Below, one piece after another: positions 33,211-33,305 of a stretch of DNA of 33,305 nt. The notes beneath the pieces were generated by a model. The model did no database searches. It saw nothing but the letters and a program-made list of their open reading frames with translations, and was not told where the DNA came from. Origin of the DNA: Thiorhodococcus minor (GTDB taxonomy: Bacteria; Pseudomonadota; Gammaproteobacteria; Chromatiales; Chromatiaceae). Location: NCBI RefSeq assembly GCF_010820565.1, contig NZ_JAAIJQ010000065.1, forward strand, positions 1 through 33,305, read 5' to 3'. The first letter of the stretch is position 1. Each line of letters starts with the position of its first letter. The translations under genes were made by a program, and so were the position numbers.

Positions 33211-33305
33211 AGCCCTGTGCGCTATACGCAATTCGCAAGAGGAACTACTAGCGACGCACGAGGGGAGGGGTGAAGGGTTTCGCGTAGACACATCACAGAG
33301 CACAA

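Noticed and set aside
1-33305. tRNA, rRNA or riboswitch genes
   Set aside because: No cloverleaf, rRNA segment or known riboswitch core was recognised by eye; a covariance-model scan would be decisive.

Overview
The window is high-GC, densely coded DNA from a proteobacterium. Gene content (K+-independent H+-pyrophosphatase, Ech-type [NiFe] hydrogenase, MaeB malic enzyme, hybrid kinase with HD-GYP and GGDEF/EAL proteins, perfect FNR-like and CRP-like boxes, a REP-associated transposase, many 7-bp intergenic repeats) suggests a gammaproteobacterium, plausibly a purple sulfur bacterium (Chromatiales). That placement is inference; no rRNA or photosynthesis marker is present.

Layout. (1) 1-6812, minus strand: a signalling operon with a hybrid histidine kinase (two REC domains and an HPt) and an HD-GYP response regulator, followed by three decayed genes: a porin, a small PstS-like periplasmic protein and a second truncated porin. 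(2) 7015-11196: an alpha/beta hydrolase, a glycine-zipper lipoprotein, and a PocR-GGDEF-EAL protein whose long upstream region holds a perfect FNR-type box and a strong leader hairpin. (3) 11505-13766: maeB. (4) 13932-16096: a translationally coupled two-gene unit, an AlbA_2 (Schlafen-like)/HATPase protein and a ParA-type ATPase, with a 14-bp palindrome in its upstream region. (5) 16358-18658: broken potassium-uptake genes; trkA carries a 283-bp insertion and trkH a large in-frame internal deletion. (6) 18691-23985: a complete echABCDEF hydrogenase operon, with an unannotated 38-codon ORF that overlaps both the echB stop and the echC start. (7) 24005-25960: a RAYT transposase bounded by two copies of a paired-hairpin REP element, then apbE. 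(8) 26363-28402: hppA with a CRP-like site upstream and a strong terminator downstream. (9) 28484-33305: small genes (membrane protein, EthD-like protein, YjdF/DUF2238 protein, SNF-family symporter, DedA protein) separated by repeat-rich gaps.

How it fits together. The Ech complex (ferredoxin/H2 coupled to ion pumping) and the H+-pyrophosphatase both contribute to the proton gradient. No CO dehydrogenase or hyp maturation genes lie in the window. The hydrogenase large subunit ends directly after its last metal-binding motif, so it should need no C-terminal protease. The ech operon starts 32 bp after the trkH remnant, so its promoter must lie inside or upstream of the trk pseudogenes. The REP/RAYT element sits exactly between echF and apbE and may have separated genes that were once adjacent. 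Both signalling loci point to cyclic di-GMP.
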